A stretch of 51,006 nt of DNA, from positions 1 to 51,006 of the forward strand of contig NZ_BALE01000011.1 of NCBI RefSeq assembly GCF_000963885.1, in the 5' to 3' direction. The notes under the pieces were generated by a model that worked only from the letters and a program-made list of their open reading frames with translations, searched no databases and was not told the DNA's origin. Positions 34,615-43,358 of this stretch are shown one piece after another. The stretch's first letter is position 1. Each line of letters starts with the position of its first letter. Source of the DNA: Tanticharoenia sakaeratensis NBRC 103193 (lineage in GTDB: Bacteria; Pseudomonadota; Alphaproteobacteria; Acetobacterales; Acetobacteraceae). The position numbers and the translations under genes were made by a program.

Positions 34615-35517
34615 TTACGGCCGCGCCAGTGGCAGCGTCGATCCGGCGACACGGCGTGCGCCGATCACGTCGCGCCTGAACCGATAGAGCCTGGCCGGAC
34701 GCCCCGGTGTGTCCGTGGCGAAGGCTGCCGTTTCCTCGACCAGATTCTGCTGTGCGATCAGCCGCCGGAAATTCTGCTTGTGCATGGGACGGCCGGCGAC
34801 GGCTTCCACCGTTTTCTGCAGTGCAAGCAGCGTGAAGGTCTCGGGCATGAGTTCGAAGATGACAGGGCGATAGCGGATCTTGGCACGCAGTCGCGCCATG
34901 CCGGTCGCCAGGATGCGGCGATGGTCGCCTGTCATGGGCACGCCGGGCACGAAGCTCGTGTCCTGCGGGACCGGAGTATCCCGGGCGGCTTCCGGCACCA
35001 GTCCCGCTTCCCACAAAAGTTCGTAGCGCTGCAGGGCCAGTTCGTCGTCCCATGTCGCACCGTCCAGCCCGAAGGTGATGGCTATGCGCGTCAGACGCTG
35101 GTCGCGCTGCATCGCAGGGCCATGCCGTGCCCAATCGTGCAGGCGTGCGCCGATCCGCTCCACAAATCCGCGCCCTTCCGGTGCGGTCTGATCCTCCCAT
35201 GGAAAATATCGATACCAGTCCCGCCAGCCTTCGCTCTGGGCGCCGATGCGTGTGAGCGCGAGATAGGAGATCATGATCGTCCGTTCCGGATCATGATGAT
35301 CGTCATGCGGCGCGTCGGCGAAGGTGTAGAGCTGTTCGATATGGCCGAGCGCGTGGCCGGTCTGGCGCTCGACCCAGCGACGCATGCCGGTCTGGAGCGA
35401 GCGCTGACGCGACTCCAGCGGCCCGGACGGCAGGCGCGTGCCGCCGTCCAGTGTCAGAACCATCGGATGACCGTCCGACACCGCGATCAGGACGGCTATG
35501 AGCTCCGAGCGGATCAT
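34615..35517 (-). CDS. NrtR-type NUDIX/winged-helix regulator
   Basis: 300 residues. The N-terminal part is a NUDIX fold with the box reduced to SLQTGMRRWVERQTG, so hydrolysis is probably lost. The C-terminal winged helix has FELMPETFTLLALQKTVEAV and HKQNFRRLI, the typical NrtR block. NrtR proteins repress NAD biosynthesis or salvage genes and sense ADP-ribose. No NAD gene is adjacent in this window, so its targets are elsewhere or differ. It stands between the GT2-like gene and the SDR gene with separate spacing on both sides. Conserved start of the NUDIX domain supports the ATG used. Confidence 0.85.
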   Translation of the reverse strand: MIRSELIAVLIAVSDGHPMVLTLDGGTRLPSGPLESRQRSLQTGMRRWVERQTGHALGHIEQLYTFADAPHDDHHDPERTIMISYLALTRIGAQSEGWRDWYRYFPWEDQTAPEGRGFVERIGARLHDWARHGPAMQRDQRLTRIAITFGLDGATWDDELALQRYELLWEAGLVPEAARDTPVPQDTSFVPGVPMTGDHRRILATGMARLRAKIRYRPVIFELMPETFTLLALQKTVEAVAGRPMHKQNFRRLIAQQNLVEETAAFATDTPGRPARLYRFRRDVIGARRVAGSTLPLARP

Positions 35518-35599
35518 GCGGTCGTCACGTCCTGAAACCTCAGCGCCACCCTCGGATCAGCGGCCCCGGGCAACCGACGCGTGGGCAAGCTGGCGGGGT

Positions 35600-36547
35600 T
35601 CACACATCGGCGAACTGAACTCCTGTCATGCGTTCCGAGACGTCCCACAGTTTCTTGGCCAGTTCCGGATCCCGGGCCGACGGCGGCACATTGGCCTCGC
35701 CGGGAGGACCGCGACGTTCGCCCGATCCCTGCGGTCCATAATAGCCGCCATCCTGGGCAGCGTCTGACAGGGCTGCGTAAAGCGTCGGCAACGCGCCTGC
35801 GTCGACATCCTGTCCCAGCATCCTGAAAGCCAGCGTGCCCGCGCGCTTCTGGGCTGCGGTCGCGAATGCACGCAGCGCGCCACCGCCTTCGCTGAGACGC
35901 GCCGTGTTGGCAATGATGTCGCTCGACGACCAGCCCGGATGGGCCGCGCGCGAGTGGATGGGAAGCTTCAGCAGGGCCGCGCGTCGCGCCAATTCGCGTG
36001 CGAACAGGAGATTGGCGAGCTTGCTCCGGCGATAGGACTGAAAGGCGCTGTAGTGATGGCGTGCGTTAAGGTCGTCAAAGGGCAGCGTACCGCCCCAGGC
36101 GGCCAGGGAGGCAACTGTCACGACGATGCCGCGACCCTGTTCCAGCATCGGCAGTAGGCGGCCGGTCAGCGCGAAATGCCCGAGATGATTGGTCCCGAAC
36201 TGCAGTTCGAAGCCATCCTGTGTCACCATGCGGGTGCGCGGTCCCATGACGCCGGCATTGTTGACGAGAATGTCTACCCGGTCGCGATGCGTGTCCGCGA
36301 AATCGGCGATCGACGTGAGGGACGCCATGTCGAGCGGTGCAAAGCCGACATCGGCGTCGGGCATCTCCGAACGGAGCCGGGCAACGGCCATGCGGCCCTT
36401 GTCGGGATTGCGCCCCGTCAGGAGTACGGTCGCCCCGAGTGCGGCGAGCCCCTGGGCCGTTGCCAGCCCCAGGCCCCCTGTCGCGCCCGTGATGACGGCA
36501 CGCTGGCCGGTCAGGCGCGGTGCGGAATCGAGGGTCCAGTCGGTCAT
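35600..36547 (-). CDS. Short-chain dehydrogenase/reductase
   Basis: 315 residues, classical-type SDR. Cofactor motif TGATGGLG (about 20-27), NNAG in LVNNAGVMG and the catalytic Tyr-Lys in SYRRSK, with an upstream Ser in TVASLAAWGG. The length and FGTNHLGHFALT block are like retinol-dehydrogenase or protochlorophyllide-reductase-like SDRs common in bacteria without a known substrate. The Arg after TGRNPDKG suggests NADP preference. Its ATG overlaps the end of dedA, so the pair is co-transcribed. Confidence 0.88.
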   Translation of the reverse strand: MTDWTLDSAPRLTGQRAVITGATGGLGLATAQGLAALGATVLLTGRNPDKGRMAVARLRSEMPDADVGFAPLDMASLTSIADFADTHRDRVDILVNNAGVMGPRTRMVTQDGFELQFGTNHLGHFALTGRLLPMLEQGRGIVVTVASLAAWGGTLPFDDLNARHHYSAFQSYRRSKLANLLFARELARRAALLKLPIHSRAAHPGWSSSDIIANTARLSEGGGALRAFATAAQKRAGTLAFRMLGQDVDAGALPTLYAALSDAAQDGGYYGPQGSGERRGPPGEANVPPSARDPELAKKLWDVSERMTGVQFADV

Positions 36548-37221
36548 GCATTCGTCTCCTGCTTTTCGCTCGGCTTCGAGCCACGCCGCTTGCGCGTGCC
36601 GCTGCGCTGCCGTTCGGCCTCGGCGTCCTTGAGCGCCTGTTCCGTCAGGCGCTTCTCGTTGCGCTTGAGGAACACGAGTGCCCCACCGAGCATCGCCACG
36701 GCGGCAATGCCGAAAACGATGGCAATCGGGCGGGAGAGACTGAGAACCTGATGACCGAGTTCATAGGTGACGATCGCGTAGCCGCCCGCCCAGCACAGCC
36801 CGCCAAGCGCGTTGTAGAGAACGAACGAGTGCCACGGCATGTGGTTCGCCCCCGCGAGCAGCGCCACGAACACGCGCAGGACGGCGATGAAGCGCCCGAC
36901 GAAGACGAGCTTGCCGCCCTGCCGCCGGAACAGGTAGCGACCGATCTCCAGCCGTTCCTCGGTCAGGCCGATCTTGCGGCCGTGACGGGCCAGCAGCCGG
37001 TAGCCGATGGCACGCCCGATCAGATAGCCGAAATTGTCGCCCATGATCGCCCCGCTGACCGCGGCGACGACGATCCACGTGATATCGAGCCGATGGGTGC
37101 CTGCAGCGTACAGGGCGGCCGAGATGATGAGGCTTTCGGCCGGGAGCGGCAGGCCCATGCTTTCCAGCATGACGATGACGCCGATGAAACCGTAGCCATA
37201 CTGCCCGAGCAGCGCTTGCAT
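36544..37221 (-). CDS. DedA-family membrane protein
   Basis: 225 residues. Several hydrophobic segments surround the family blocks LESMGLPLPAE and VGRFIAVLRVFVALLAGANHM (with the conserved F-x-R and R-x-x-x-P/A-type region) and GDNFGYLIGR. DedA proteins flip lipid carriers such as undecaprenyl phosphate or phosphatidylethanolamine and affect envelope homeostasis. A Lys/Arg/Glu-rich cytosolic tail of about 40 residues follows the last segment. Forms an operon with the SDR gene by a four-base overlap. Confidence 0.92.
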   Translation of the reverse strand: MQALLGQYGYGFIGVIVMLESMGLPLPAESLIISAALYAAGTHRLDITWIVVAAVSGAIMGDNFGYLIGRAIGYRLLARHGRKIGLTEERLEIGRYLFRRQGGKLVFVGRFIAVLRVFVALLAGANHMPWHSFVLYNALGGLCWAGGYAIVTYELGHQVLSLSRPIAIVFGIAAVAMLGGALVFLKRNEKRLTEQALKDAEAERQRSGTRKRRGSKPSEKQETNA

Positions 37222-37315
37222 GTGGTGGAGCAGAGACGTGTTTCCCGAATCATGGCCAGGTTGGACGGGACCGTGTCCCTCCCGGCGGCGTTCGGGTCAA
37301 GCATCGGCGCTCTGC

Positions 37316-37344
37316 GGACCGCGCGCAACCGTGTGGCGCGGTCC
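37316..37344 (-). terminator. 9-bp inverted repeat after the secreted protein gene
   Basis: GGACCGCGC (37316-37324) and GCGCGGTCC (37336-37344) pair around 11 bases. It lies 24 bases after the stop of the small secreted protein gene on the minus strand and is a likely transcript end, but there is no T-tract. Confidence 0.5.
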
Positions 37345-37367
37345 TCTTCGCAGGCGTCTGGCCGGTC

Positions 37368-37682
37368 TCAGCGTGCCGAGGCGTCCAGGGCCGACGCCAG
37401 GGCGGGGTCGAGGGCTGCGATCTGGGTGCGCATCTCGTTCATGCTGCGGATATGGCAGGCATGCAGGATCCGCGCATCAGGGATATGACCGAGACGGTCG
37501 CCGCACAGCGTATGTCCCGGACGGGCCTGAACGAATACGAGGGTCGGCGCGCCGGTATAGGCGATCGTGCGCGGCGCTGTCGGTGCGCTGGCCTCGGCGA
37601 TGGCCACGGCGAGCGGTCCGAGGCCGGCGAGGGTCAGCGCTGAAGCGGCGGCGGTCGCGCGGATGATGGAACGGATGGACAT
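37368..37682 (-). CDS. Small secreted protein behind a sigma-54 promoter (hypothetical)
   Basis: 104 residues with a typical Sec signal peptide (basic SIIRAT, Ala/Leu core, cleavage near AEASA). The mature part of about 70 residues has two cysteines, C60 and C76, close to HTLCGDRLGHIPDARILHAC, which may form a disulfide or bind a metal or haem; no classic CXXCH motif. No family recognised. AGGAG stands before the ATG. An exact RpoN-type promoter is found 57 bases plus 12 upstream, so it may respond to nitrogen, motility or stress signals. Divergent from the S9 peptidase gene. Confidence 0.75.
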   Translation of the reverse strand: MSIRSIIRATAAASALTLAGLGPLAVAIAEASAPTAPRTIAYTGAPTLVFVQARPGHTLCGDRLGHIPDARILHACHIRSMNEMRTQIAALDPALASALDASAR

Positions 37683-37749
37683 GATGGCGTCTCCTGCACG
37701 ATGGCATTTGCGGAGATCGGTCCGGATCGGATCGGTCTGATCTTCTCTT

Positions 37750-37765
37750 TGCAATCGCCGTGCCA
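37750..37765 (-). promoter_or_regulatory. Sigma-54 promoter, exact -24/-12 match
   Basis: On the minus strand TGGCACG-GCGA-TTGCA matches the RpoN consensus TGGCACG-N4-TTGCW at every fixed position. The -12 C is at 37751, giving a start near 37739 and a leader of about 57 bases before the secreted-protein ATG at 37682. An activator of the NtrC type would be required and should bind upstream, in the direction of 37800-37900. Confidence 0.75.
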
Positions 37766-37953
37766 AATGAGGTTTTCCGCAGCCATCCGACGAAATTGCT
37801 GCATGTTCTGCACAAAAATTGGCAAGAGACGCCGGAAAAGGGCACTGAAAATACAAAAGCGGCTTCCCGTGCCACTTGTCTTCGCGGGATGACATCCTGA
37901 CGGAGCGCGATAGAGTCGGGACCTTGTCTCGTCCTGTTTGACTGGAGCCCTTC

Positions 37954-39876
37954 ATGCCCTCCGAAAACCGTCCGTCCCGGTCGTCCTGGGTGACACCCGA
38001 GCTGGTCGCCGGCCGGACCATCGGATTGTCCGATCTGCGCACTTGGCATGGCCGTATCTACTGGCTCGAGGCGCGTCCTGCCGAAGGGCGCACCGTGCTG
38101 GTCTGTGCCGCACCGGACGGGGCGATCAGCGACGTCACGGATGCGCGGATCAATGTCGGCTCTCGCGTGCATGAATATGGCGGCGGTGCCTATGCGCCTG
38201 GAGGCGCGGGCGAACTTCCGGCCATCTTCTGCTCGGATCGCACCGATGGCGGAGTGTGGCGGCTCGACGGGGACGATGTGCGGCGCGTCGCAGGCGTCGA
38301 AGGGCTGCGATATGCGGATTTCTCGGTGCTGTCCGATGGCGCGAGCGCGATCTGTGTGCGTGAGGACCACCGGCTGGTCGGCACGGATGGCGCGCACGAA
38401 CCGGTCAATACCCTGGTCTGGCTGGACGGCCGCGACCCGGCGGGCGTGATCCTGGCCGAAGGCGCGGATTTCTATGCCAGCCCGCGTCTGTCGCCCGATG
38501 GACGGCATCTGGCCTGGATCGAATGGGACCATCCGTCCATGCCGTGGGATGCAACGCGCCTGAAAGTGGCGCCGGTGCAGCGGGACGAGACGGGCAATCT
38601 GTCGCTGGGACCGGCACGGCAGCTTGCCGGGGACGATCCGGAGAGCGTGCTGGAACCGGTCTGGATGGCGGATGGCTCGCTCGTCGCCACAACGGATCGC
38701 AGTGGATACTGGAATCCGGTCGACATGCTTGCCCCGTCGGGTGAGCCGGGTGGCGCGCCCTGGCCTGCGATGGCGGCGGAAATCGGGCTGCCGCACTGGG
38801 TTTTCGGACAGATGACGATGGCGCCGGTGCTGCTGGGCGCAGCGCCCGGGCTGCTGTGTCTCGCCATCGAAGGCGGGCTCAGCTCCGTCTGTCTGCTGAC
38901 CCGATCAGGCGCCGAGCGCGTCGATCTCGGGACGCCGCAGAACGTGCCTCAGGTGCTCGGGCCTGCCGCGGATTTCGCGGATTCGGTCTTTGCCTGGATC
39001 GACACGCCTGAAGATCGACCGCCGGCGGTCGTGACCGGCCATTCCGGCAGCACGCCCCGTGTCCTGCGGCGTGCGACCGAACTGCCGGAGGATCTGCCGC
39101 CGGATGCCATCTCCCGACCGGAACAACTGCGCTTTCCATCCGGAGATGGCAGCGCGCATGCCCTCTATTATCCACCCTGCGGGACCGTATCCGGCCCGCC
39201 GCCGCTGGTCGTCATGGCGCATGGCGGCCCGACCGGTCGCGCGAGCCCTGCGTTCTCGTTCAAGGTCCAGTGGTGGACGTCACGCGGGTTCGCGGTGCTG
39301 GACGTGAATTATCGCGGATCGACAGGGTTCGGTCGGAGCTATCGAAAGGCGCTCGACGGGCAATGGGCCGTGGCGGATGTGGCCGACGTGCTGGCTGGCG
39401 TGCGGTATGCAATCGAAACCGGGCGCGCCGACCCCCGTGCCTGCGTCATTCGCGGCAGCAGCGCGGGCGGGCTGACGGTTCTGTGCGCGCTGGCACAATC
39501 CGACCTGTTTGCGGCCGGAACCTCGCTCTATGGCGTCACGGATCTGCGCGCGCTGGCCGCCGAGACGCACAAGTTCGAGGCACGGTATCTGGATCGTCTG
39601 ATCGGACCTTATCCGCAGGACGAGGCGACCTATCTCGCACGGTCCCCGATTGCGCAGGCATCGCAGATCCGCAGTCCCGTCCTGTTTTTGCACGGAAGCG
39701 AAGACCGCGTCGTGCCGCCGGCCCAGGCGACCGACATGGCGGAGAAGCTTCGCGCGCAGGGCGTGCGCGTCGCGCATCATGTCTATGAGGGCGAGGGACA
39801 TGGTTTTCGCCAGCAGGCCACACTGCTGGATGCGTCGGAGCGGGAGCTTGCGTTCTATCTCGACGTGTTCGGCTGA
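37954..39876 (+). CDS. S9-family (prolyl oligopeptidase-type) peptidase
   Basis: 640 residues: an N-terminal beta-propeller region (about 1-370) with WD-like repeats such as LAWIEWDHPSMPWD, followed by an alpha/beta hydrolase. The nucleophile Ser is in RGSSAGGL, the acid in GSEDRVVPP and the His in GEGHGFR. The MAHGGPTGR oxyanion block and DVNYRGSTGFG are standard for dipeptidyl aminopeptidase/acylaminoacyl peptidase-like S9 enzymes. No signal peptide, so it should be cytosolic. GGAG lies six to seven bases before the ATG. Convergent with the MATE gene. Confidence 0.93.
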   Translation: MPSENRPSRSSWVTPELVAGRTIGLSDLRTWHGRIYWLEARPAEGRTVLVCAAPDGAISDVTDARINVGSRVHEYGGGAYAPGGAGELPAIFCSDRTDGGVWRLDGDDVRRVAGVEGLRYADFSVLSDGASAICVREDHRLVGTDGAHEPVNTLVWLDGRDPAGVILAEGADFYASPRLSPDGRHLAWIEWDHPSMPWDATRLKVAPVQRDETGNLSLGPARQLAGDDPESVLEPVWMADGSLVATTDRSGYWNPVDMLAPSGEPGGAPWPAMAAEIGLPHWVFGQMTMAPVLLGAAPGLLCLAIEGGLSSVCLLTRSGAERVDLGTPQNVPQVLGPAADFADSVFAWIDTPEDRPPAVVTGHSGSTPRVLRRATELPEDLPPDAISRPEQLRFPSGDGSAHALYYPPCGTVSGPPPLVVMAHGGPTGRASPAFSFKVQWWTSRGFAVLDVNYRGSTGFGRSYRKALDGQWAVADVADVLAGVRYAIETGRADPRACVIRGSSAGGLTVLCALAQSDLFAAGTSLYGVTDLRALAAETHKFEARYLDRLIGPYPQDEATYLARSPIAQASQIRSPVLFLHGSEDRVVPPAQATDMAEKLRAQGVRVAHHVYEGEGHGFRQQATLLDASERELAFYLDVFG

Positions 39877-39908
39877 CGTGTGACGACGCGCGGGCCAGGG
39901 TTAATGGT

Positions 39909-39928
39909 AAGGGGCGGTCAGGCCCCTT
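39909..39928. terminator. Inverted repeat between S9 peptidase and MATE genes
   Basis: AAGGGGC-ggtcag-GCCCCTT, including the stop codon region of the MATE gene. It separates two convergent genes and could end the S9 transcript; no long T-tract. Confidence 0.4.
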
Positions 39929-41429
39929 CCTCCTGAAGCTCCATCATGGCTTCCGCATCCGTGCGCGTCGGCAGATCGCTGCCGGCAGCCGGACGCTGTT
40001 GCATCATGCGCAGGGGAAGGGTGCGGATCACGTGAAAAGCCGTGACGATGGCGGCCGATCCGAACAGGGTCGCCCCGAGCGCGAAGCCGATCAGGATGCC
40101 TGACGGGCCGAAATGCAGCCCGACGGCCACGAACGGGATCGTTCCGAGCGTTGCCCGGCCCCAGTTGAACATGGTCGAGTAAAGGGGATGGCCGAGATTG
40201 TTGAATGCGGTGTTGGCCACGAACAACAGGCCGATGAACAGATAGCCTGACACCGTCCAGCGGCAGAACAGATGCGCGATCTGAATGCCGGCTCCATGCA
40301 GGTTGAACAGCCAGACGACCAGTGGCTCGCCTGCCGCAAGGACCGCCCAGGTGACGCCGACGCAGGCGGCCGTGATCTTCAGGGCCGCGATCAGCGCCTC
40401 GCGCACGCGATCGACCTGCCCCGCGCCCAGATTCTGCGACATGATCGGCCCGACCGATCCGGTCAGGGCGAAGACCAGCGCGAAAGCCACGGGCACGATG
40501 CGATCCAGCGCCGCCTGTCCGGACACCGCATCGAGCCCGAAGCGCGCGATGGCGCGGGTCATGTAGGCGCCGGCAACCGGCGTTGCGAGGTTGGTCGCGA
40601 TCGCGGGCAGGGCGACGCCGCCGATCTGGCGCGTGGCATCGGGGATCGCATGCAGACGGGGCCGTTCGAGCAGATCGTGGCGGCGCAGGCAGATCAGCCC
40701 GGACACCGTCGTTGCGGCCCGGGCGAGGATGGTGCTGATCGCAGCGCCCTCCAGCCCGAAATGCAGGACCAGGATCAGGAGCGGATCGAGCGTGGCGGAG
40801 ATGATGGCGCCGGTCAGGGTCACACGCATCGCCTGCTTCGCATCGCCGACCGCGCGCAGCAGCGCCGACAGGCCCATGCCGAACGAGATCAGCGGCAGAG
40901 CCGGGGAGACGGTGCGCAGGAACATGACGGCATGATCGAGTGCCATGCCCTGTGCACCCAGGAGGCGCAGCAGGAGAGGCGCAAACACGGCCGTCGTGAT
41001 GCCGAGCAGGAAGGCGACGCCCAGCATGACGACGAGGAACGCGGACGCCGTCCGGCGGGCGTCTTCGAAGCGCCGCGCGCCGAGCATGCGCCCGATGACC
41101 GCGCCCAGCCCGATCGTCATGCCGATCGAGACCGCGATCTGCACGTAGGACACCGAGGCCGTGAAGGCGATCGCGGCCGTCAGGTTCGGGTCATGCAGCC
41201 GGGAGATGTAGAAGAAATTCAGGAGATCGACCGCGAACACCGCCATCAGGCCGATGGCGCCGGTTCCGGCCATCGTCATGACGTGACGCATGATGTCGCC
41301 GGTGCAGAACCGCGCGGCAGGACGTGTGGTCTTCGGGTCTGTCGACCCGGATGCGGTCACGGTCGGAGCGGCGGGTTCTGGCAACAGATGGCTCTTGGCT
41401 TTGGGCAGGACGACAGCGGCCCGCGCCAT
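39918..41429 (-). CDS. MATE-family efflux transporter
   Basis: 503 residues with about twelve hydrophobic segments. Blocks such as SYVQIAVSIGMTIGLGAVIGRMLGA, early on, and MSQNLGAGQVDRVREA in the second half are the repeated MATE signature seen in both halves. It should export drugs or cations against Na+ or H+. I use the ATG at 41429; an in-frame TTG at 41450 has no ribosome site, and the first 40 residues before the first membrane segment are unusually Pro/Ala-rich, so the real start could be later. Lies downstream of the glycosyltransferase gene on the same strand, 226 bases away. Confidence 0.9.
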   Translation of the reverse strand: MARAAVVLPKAKSHLLPEPAAPTVTASGSTDPKTTRPAARFCTGDIMRHVMTMAGTGAIGLMAVFAVDLLNFFYISRLHDPNLTAAIAFTASVSYVQIAVSIGMTIGLGAVIGRMLGARRFEDARRTASAFLVVMLGVAFLLGITTAVFAPLLLRLLGAQGMALDHAVMFLRTVSPALPLISFGMGLSALLRAVGDAKQAMRVTLTGAIISATLDPLLILVLHFGLEGAAISTILARAATTVSGLICLRRHDLLERPRLHAIPDATRQIGGVALPAIATNLATPVAGAYMTRAIARFGLDAVSGQAALDRIVPVAFALVFALTGSVGPIMSQNLGAGQVDRVREALIAALKITAACVGVTWAVLAAGEPLVVWLFNLHGAGIQIAHLFCRWTVSGYLFIGLLFVANTAFNNLGHPLYSTMFNWGRATLGTIPFVAVGLHFGPSGILIGFALGATLFGSAAIVTAFHVIRTLPLRMMQQRPAAGSDLPTRTDAEAMMELQEEGA

Positions 41430-41655
41430 CCTGCCTGCTTTGGCGAACAAAGGGAAAGGGGACGCGCAAAAATATGCTGGGCATGGTGCCGCAATGCCGG
41501 GCGCGGCAGATCCTGCCGGCGCGTCTGTCGCGCGCGCCCCGGGCGTTGCCCGTCTGGCGCCGTCAGTCTTCGCGCAGCGGAACGGACAGGATCGTCGAAG
41601 GCATCCTGCCGCGCCGGTCGGCAGGCAACGGGTGCCCGGGATCAGAGGGCTCGGG

Positions 41656-43224
41656 TCAGGAAATCCAGTTTCGCAGCCAGGACGGGATTCGCCCCGGAAA
41701 GGTACGCATCAGCAGTTTCTGCTCGTCCGGCGGCAGGAAGGCGAGCGCACAGCCCAGCGCATCGTGCGACGGTGCCTCAAGTCGACCAATTCCCGCGACC
41801 AGCGCGCGCAGACTAGGTCCATCCGCCGTCAGCGCCAGATAGGGGCGCAGGATGGCCTGTATGGATTCGGACGGTGCGACATCGACCAGCCGGAACCGCT
41901 CCCACTCGCCGACACCGCCGCGGTTGGCCTCGACGCCGCCGCTTTCGGGATGCGCGCTGAAATAGTGATGGCTGACCGGAGACCGAAGCGTCACGCCTTC
42001 CTCGGTCATGTCGAGTTCGACCGGGAGCCAGTTCAGGAGGACCGGCGAGCCGGCGACCGGCAGGCCGGTCGACTGGTCCGGCATGGCGGTGCCCGCAAAC
42101 AGGATGCCCCGGGCCTGTGGCGGATGTCCGGGCAGCGGCGACTCCGGCGTCGTATAGGCAAGCCACAATACCGCATCGTCCGGAACGGCTTCAGGTGCTG
42201 CGTTTCGTACCCAGCCGGAGGCTGCATCGAGAAACAGGCGCGTGCCTGCATATGTCTCGACATGAGCGAACAGGAGCGGTGGTGTCGCGACCATCTCGGG
42301 CGCAGCGGAGGTCAGGCGCGACGTGCCTTGCCGCGCGACGCGGCGGATGCCCAGGGGCTCGAGCGCGCGCCCGGTCGGATCGTCGCTGCCGCGCCGGAGC
42401 TGCCAGTGCAGGTCCGACAGGCTGATCTGGCCGATCGTCGCATTGATGCGCTTGCTCTCGGACAGCAGCCGCAGGGGGCGCAGGTCCTGGACCTCGTTGC
42501 GGTCGAAATGATTCCAGAAGGCGGTCGAATCATAGAGGTCGGAGCGACGGGCGATGCGCTCGAGATAGTGCTGCATCGACCGGCAGACGAAATGCAGGAC
42601 CTTGGCCCGATCCCATTGCGGTGCCATGCCGGACCCGCGCCATTCGACAGGCTTTCCCGTCGGCGCGACATAGCGCGTGACGTCCACGTTCCAGCGATGG
42701 GGGTCGATGTAGCTGCCGCCGAACACCTTCGGCCGGATGAACGACTTGATCAGCTCGTTGTCCGGCAGCTCCGGCCGGGAATGGGTGGTATAGGCCTCGA
42801 CCGGCGCATTCAGCGGTTTGAAGGCATGACCGCCGGAGCCATAGATGCACCAGCTGACGGCAACGCCGTGGGCATCGGGGAAGTGGGCCAGGAATTCGCC
42901 AACTGTCCCGTCCTCGACCGGATAGAAATACTCGTCCCCGTCGAAGAAGCCGAGCCAGTCGAAGGCATCGCGATACTCGGCGATAGCCGCGAGATACGAA
43001 TTGCGCTGGCGCCAGTAGAAGTTCGGCTCGCTCTGGTCGGTCCGATGCAGCCGGATGTCATGGATGGACCGGGCATGGTTGAGGATCTCCCATGTCCCAT
43101 CCGTCGAGTGATCGTCGAAGATGATGAGCGACGTGAAGCCGATGGCGAGATGGTGCGCGATCCACCAGCCGATGTCATCGGCCTCGTTTTTGACGAAAAG
43201 AACGGCGGCGACAGAGACCATCAT
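41656..43224 (-). CDS. Glycosyltransferase (GT2/GT92-like) with beta-trefoil-like C-terminal repeats
   Basis: 522 residues. The N-terminal 260 residues are a GT-A fold with LFVKNEADDIGWWIAHHLAI, DDHSTDGTW and metal-binding FFDGDEYF, as in Glyco_tranf_2_4/GT92 proteins. The C-terminal half looks like a beta-trefoil: three related repeats, near 318-340 (GTRLFLDAASGWVRNA), 411-448 (HYFSAHPESGG, later WERFRLV) and 460-480 (YLALTADGPSLRA). These repeats follow the fascin-like pattern and may bind the glycan acceptor. GAGCGAG precedes the ATG. It follows lepA on the same strand but is 134 bases away. Confidence 0.82.
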   Translation of the reverse strand: MMVSVAAVLFVKNEADDIGWWIAHHLAIGFTSLIIFDDHSTDGTWEILNHARSIHDIRLHRTDQSEPNFYWRQRNSYLAAIAEYRDAFDWLGFFDGDEYFYPVEDGTVGEFLAHFPDAHGVAVSWCIYGSGGHAFKPLNAPVEAYTTHSRPELPDNELIKSFIRPKVFGGSYIDPHRWNVDVTRYVAPTGKPVEWRGSGMAPQWDRAKVLHFVCRSMQHYLERIARRSDLYDSTAFWNHFDRNEVQDLRPLRLLSESKRINATIGQISLSDLHWQLRRGSDDPTGRALEPLGIRRVARQGTSRLTSAAPEMVATPPLLFAHVETYAGTRLFLDAASGWVRNAAPEAVPDDAVLWLAYTTPESPLPGHPPQARGILFAGTAMPDQSTGLPVAGSPVLLNWLPVELDMTEEGVTLRSPVSHHYFSAHPESGGVEANRGGVGEWERFRLVDVAPSESIQAILRPYLALTADGPSLRALVAGIGRLEAPSHDALGCALAFLPPDEQKLLMRTFPGRIPSWLRNWIS

Positions 43225-43358
43225 GAATTCTCGCTCAGGTGCGACGGCATGGATCGCGTTCGGTTAACGATGCACGGTCGATCGGGAGGTATCAACCCGT
43301 CACGATCGAAGACGTTGCGTGCCCACCGATCTGTCCGTGCGCGGCATTGCGCGGGCCG

